From: Rheinheimera sp.
GTDB lineage: Bacteria > Pseudomonadota > Gammaproteobacteria > Enterobacterales > Alteromonadaceae
Reading direction: 5' to 3'
Assembly (NCBI RefSeq): GCF_020217005.1
Contig: NZ_JAIWOI010000082.1
Coordinates: 1-10,000, forward strand
Length of the DNA stretch: 10,000 nt
Shown one piece after another: positions 7,813 through 10,000 of this stretch; position 1 is the first letter of the stretch; each line of letters opens with the position of its first letter. The notes under the pieces are model-generated. The model was not told where the DNA came from and made no database searches. It saw only the letters and a program-made list of their open reading frames with translations. The translations under genes were made by a program, and so were the position numbers.

Positions 7813-10000
7813 TTACATGGAGTAAGAGAAACCTAACAGGAAACGACGACCCCATTCCTGATAACTGGCCGGACGGCTTGGATCGTTATCAAAATAAGTC
7901 ACTGCTTCTTCATTGGTCAGGTTTTGCGCCTGCAACATCACCTTAAAGGCTTCTGTCACTTCGTATGACAAGCTGGCATCTACAGTACGTTCAGCTTTGG
8001 CTCTGGTGATTTCCGTTGGAGTCCAGCTACCAACACGGGTGTTTGCGCTGCGGTAGTTGTAAGACACCTTGGCGTCAAAACCAGCTTTGTAGTACCACAA
8101 GGTCAGGTTGCCAACGTGACGGGACAAACCGCCTAATGGCAATGGATTATCTTCCGGCACAAACTCATGCACATTGCTGTCTGTTAATGAATAGTTGGCA
8201 TAGAAACCCAAACCATCAAAAGGCGCAGGTAACATAGTCAGAGCCTGTTGATACATCAGCTCTAAACCTTTGATCTGACCACCGTCACCATTAATAGGAC
8301 CAGTGAAGTTGTAGGCTATACCATCCACTATCATCACGTCGGTTGAACTACCAACATGAGTTTTTAAGTCTTTAAAGAAAGTAGAGACTGTCATAGCTCG
8401 GTCACTGGACCAGTAGTATTCGTAGCCCAAATCAATTTGATCAGCCACAAATGGGTCCAATGTTGGATTACCACCTGAGCCTGTTTTCACCGGGCTTTGT
8501 GAATCCAGTTGGAAACCGGTACGCATTTCAACCAGTGGCGGCCGTGAAATAGCGCGGGATAAACCAAAACGCACCTGAGCTTCTTCGCTGACAGTAAAGA
8601 TCATATTCAGGGCAGGTAAAATTTCGTCGTACTCATGGTCTACCGAAATAGGCGAATACAGGCTGTCTTTGAACTGATAACCAGAAGAAGTAGATTCTGT
8701 TCTGACATAACGCACACCAAAGTTACCAGTGTAGGGTAAGTCGCCCAGCTCACCGGACATTTTCAGCATAAAATATGCCGCGGTATTGGTTTCACCCACA
8801 TACCAGCTGTTGACTCTGTCCTGATCGGTTTTGGCGTGCTGACTGCGATCATCAATGCCACCGAAGGCCTGAGTCATAGTTGCATTCCAGTCTTTAAAGC
8901 CATACAGATTTGGAGAAACAAAATCTCCACCCAGTTGATAGCTGTAACCGTAATCGGTCAGGCCAGTATTAACAGGAGCCTGCCACCAGCTTTGCACGTC
9001 GTTGTCTTTATCGCGGTCGCTGTAACGACCACCGATCACCAGCGTTTCGAATACACCCCAGTCCACATTGCGTTCAAAATCAGCTCGCAGACTAACCATT
9101 TCGTCGGTCAGGTCGCGGTCAGTATCGACGTTCATACCAGTGATGCTGTAGTAATCAGGGTTGCCAATATCTTCATTGGTTTGAATAGCCAAGCGACCAC
9201 CGGCATTGCTCCAACTGATATCCAACGGAGTTGGACCACCATAAGCCGAAGTAATATTGACCCAACGCGATTCGATACCAGCTTCTGAATAACCGACATC
9301 ATAAGTTGAAGTCCATACATCACCAGTCACTGTAGTTTTTAAGCCTGTGCTTAACAGATGGTTTTGCTGAAACCAGGTGGCATTATTGGCAGAATGTGCG
9401 CCCCACAAAATTCCGCCGCCTACTATTTGCTGTGAGCCATCAGGACGGGTCACTATCTGAGGCGCAGTAGCGGAGTTGTTGTAGCCCCAGTTATTGCTGT
9501 CCTGCCAGTTACCCCAGCCATCAAACCAGAACTGGTCTTCACGTTCTTCAATATCAAATTTGGAATAAAACAGATCGTACTTCAGGTTCACTGTGTCAAC
9601 AGGTTCCCATTCCAGAATCATCAGGCTGCCTACACGCTCAGTGTTCCCCACTTTAGTGCCGGCTTTACCGCCCCATGGCGCTGCTTCTTTAATACCGTCG
9701 CCATTGACATCACCTTGATCGGCTTCAGCTTTGTTGTACGAATAGGAGGCAGTTTCACGCTGCACTGACGGTTGGTCCTGGTAGGTTAAGCCAAAAACCA
9801 CACCAAAGTTATCAGCCCACTGATCGACATAAGAGAAACTGGCTTTTTCACCTGAACTGTCAGCACCAGCTAAATCATTACCCAGTTGATAGTCCATCAA
9901 ATGGCCACTGATATTTATCATGCGCTTGTCTTTTGCCAGCGGGCTGACGAAGTTCATATTCACCAGACCGGCAATACCACCTTCGAGGTTGTTCGCCATA
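7813..10000 (-). CDS. TonB-dependent outer-membrane receptor, 5' part cut by window edge
   Basis: This is an outer-membrane beta-barrel that would import a ligand using TonB energy; the visible part is about 729 residues. It opens in frame at the edge with NNLEGGIAGLVNMNF, which matches the end of the plug domain where the barrel begins in the Xanthomonas/Caulobacter-type receptor group. The first in-window ATG (9999) is therefore internal, and the signal peptide, TonB box and most of the plug lie beyond the window. The rest alternates aromatic-rich strands and long polar loops, with the family-like ending EWGRRFLLGFSYSM. Around residues 97-105 (DVNGDGIKE) there is a calcium-loop-like motif in an extracellular-type loop. 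The last residue is Met instead of the usual Phe/Trp. A terminator follows 24 bases after the stop. Position beside galactoside genes suggests a galactose-containing oligosaccharide as ligand; that is inference. Family call is firm, substrate is not. Confidence 0.93.
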   Translation of the reverse strand, partial: MANNLEGGIAGLVNMNFVSPLAKDKRMINISGHLMDYQLGNDLAGADSSGEKASFSYVDQWADNFGVVFGLTYQDQPSVQRETASYSYNKAEADQGDVNGDGIKEAAPWGGKAGTKVGNTERVGSLMILEWEPVDTVNLKYDLFYSKFDIEEREDQFWFDGWGNWQDSNNWGYNNSATAPQIVTRPDGSQQIVGGGILWGAHSANNATWFQQNHLLSTGLKTTVTGDVWTSTYDVGYSEAGIESRWVNITSAYGGPTPLDISWSNAGGRLAIQTNEDIGNPDYYSITGMNVDTDRDLTDEMVSLRADFERNVDWGVFETLVIGGRYSDRDKDNDVQSWWQAPVNTGLTDYGYSYQLGGDFVSPNLYGFKDWNATMTQAFGGIDDRSQHAKTDQDRVNSWYVGETNTAAYFMLKMSGELGDLPYTGNFGVRYVRTESTSSGYQFKDSLYSPISVDHEYDEILPALNMIFTVSEEAQVRFGLSRAISRPPLVEMRTGFQLDSQSPVKTGSGGNPTLDPFVADQIDLGYEYYWSSDRAMTVSTFFKDLKTHVGSSTDVMIVDGIAYNFTGPINGDGGQIKGLELMYQQALTMLPAPFDGLGFYANYSLTDSNVHEFVPEDNPLPLGGLSRHVGNLTLWYYKAGFDAKVSYNYRSANTRVGSWTPTEITRAKAERTVDASLSYEVTEAFKVMLQAQNLTNEEAVTYFDNDPSRPASYQEWGRRFLLGFSYSM

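Overview
The window carries one strand of tightly packed genes for using galactosides. All seven protein genes are on the minus strand, so transcription runs from high to low coordinates: a TonB-dependent outer-membrane receptor (cut by the right edge), a short-chain dehydrogenase/reductase, an exported family 2 glycoside hydrolase (likely beta-galactosidase), then galE, galT, galK and galM. The receptor type, the Leloir order galE-T-K-M (as in E. coli) and the protein style suggest a marine or freshwater gammaproteobacterium of the Alteromonadales/Chromatiales kind, such as a Rheinheimera or Alishewanella relative. This placement is inferred from sequence style, not from a search.

Layout. 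At 7813-10000 lies the TonB-dependent receptor, missing its N-terminal signal and most of the plug, and followed by a strong intrinsic terminator (7764-7788). At 7025-7732 is the reductase. At 4618-6987 is the hydrolase, which probably starts at a GTG with a good ribosome binding site and carries a Cys-containing signal peptide. galE follows after 4 bases. A 309-base gap between galE and galT holds two 103/107-identical copies of a palindromic repeat; the last codons and stop of galE lie inside one copy. galT, galK and galM are then tightly coupled (5-base gap, then an ATGA overlap). A fragment of the same repeat, in the opposite orientation, lies downstream of galM at the left edge.

How the genes fit together (inference from families and order). 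The receptor would bring a galactose-containing oligosaccharide across the outer membrane. The exported hydrolase would release galactose in the periplasm. After import by a transporter not seen here, GalM would convert beta- to alpha-galactose, GalK would make galactose-1-phosphate, GalT would exchange it with UDP-glucose, and GalE would regenerate UDP-glucose. The role of the reductase is not evident. No regulator, inner-membrane transporter or convincing promoter is visible; the promoter is probably upstream of the receptor or inside its 3' part.

The genes themselves are of known families with intact catalytic residues. The least explained element is the structured tandem repeat inside the operon, where three of the four differences between copies improve base pairing.
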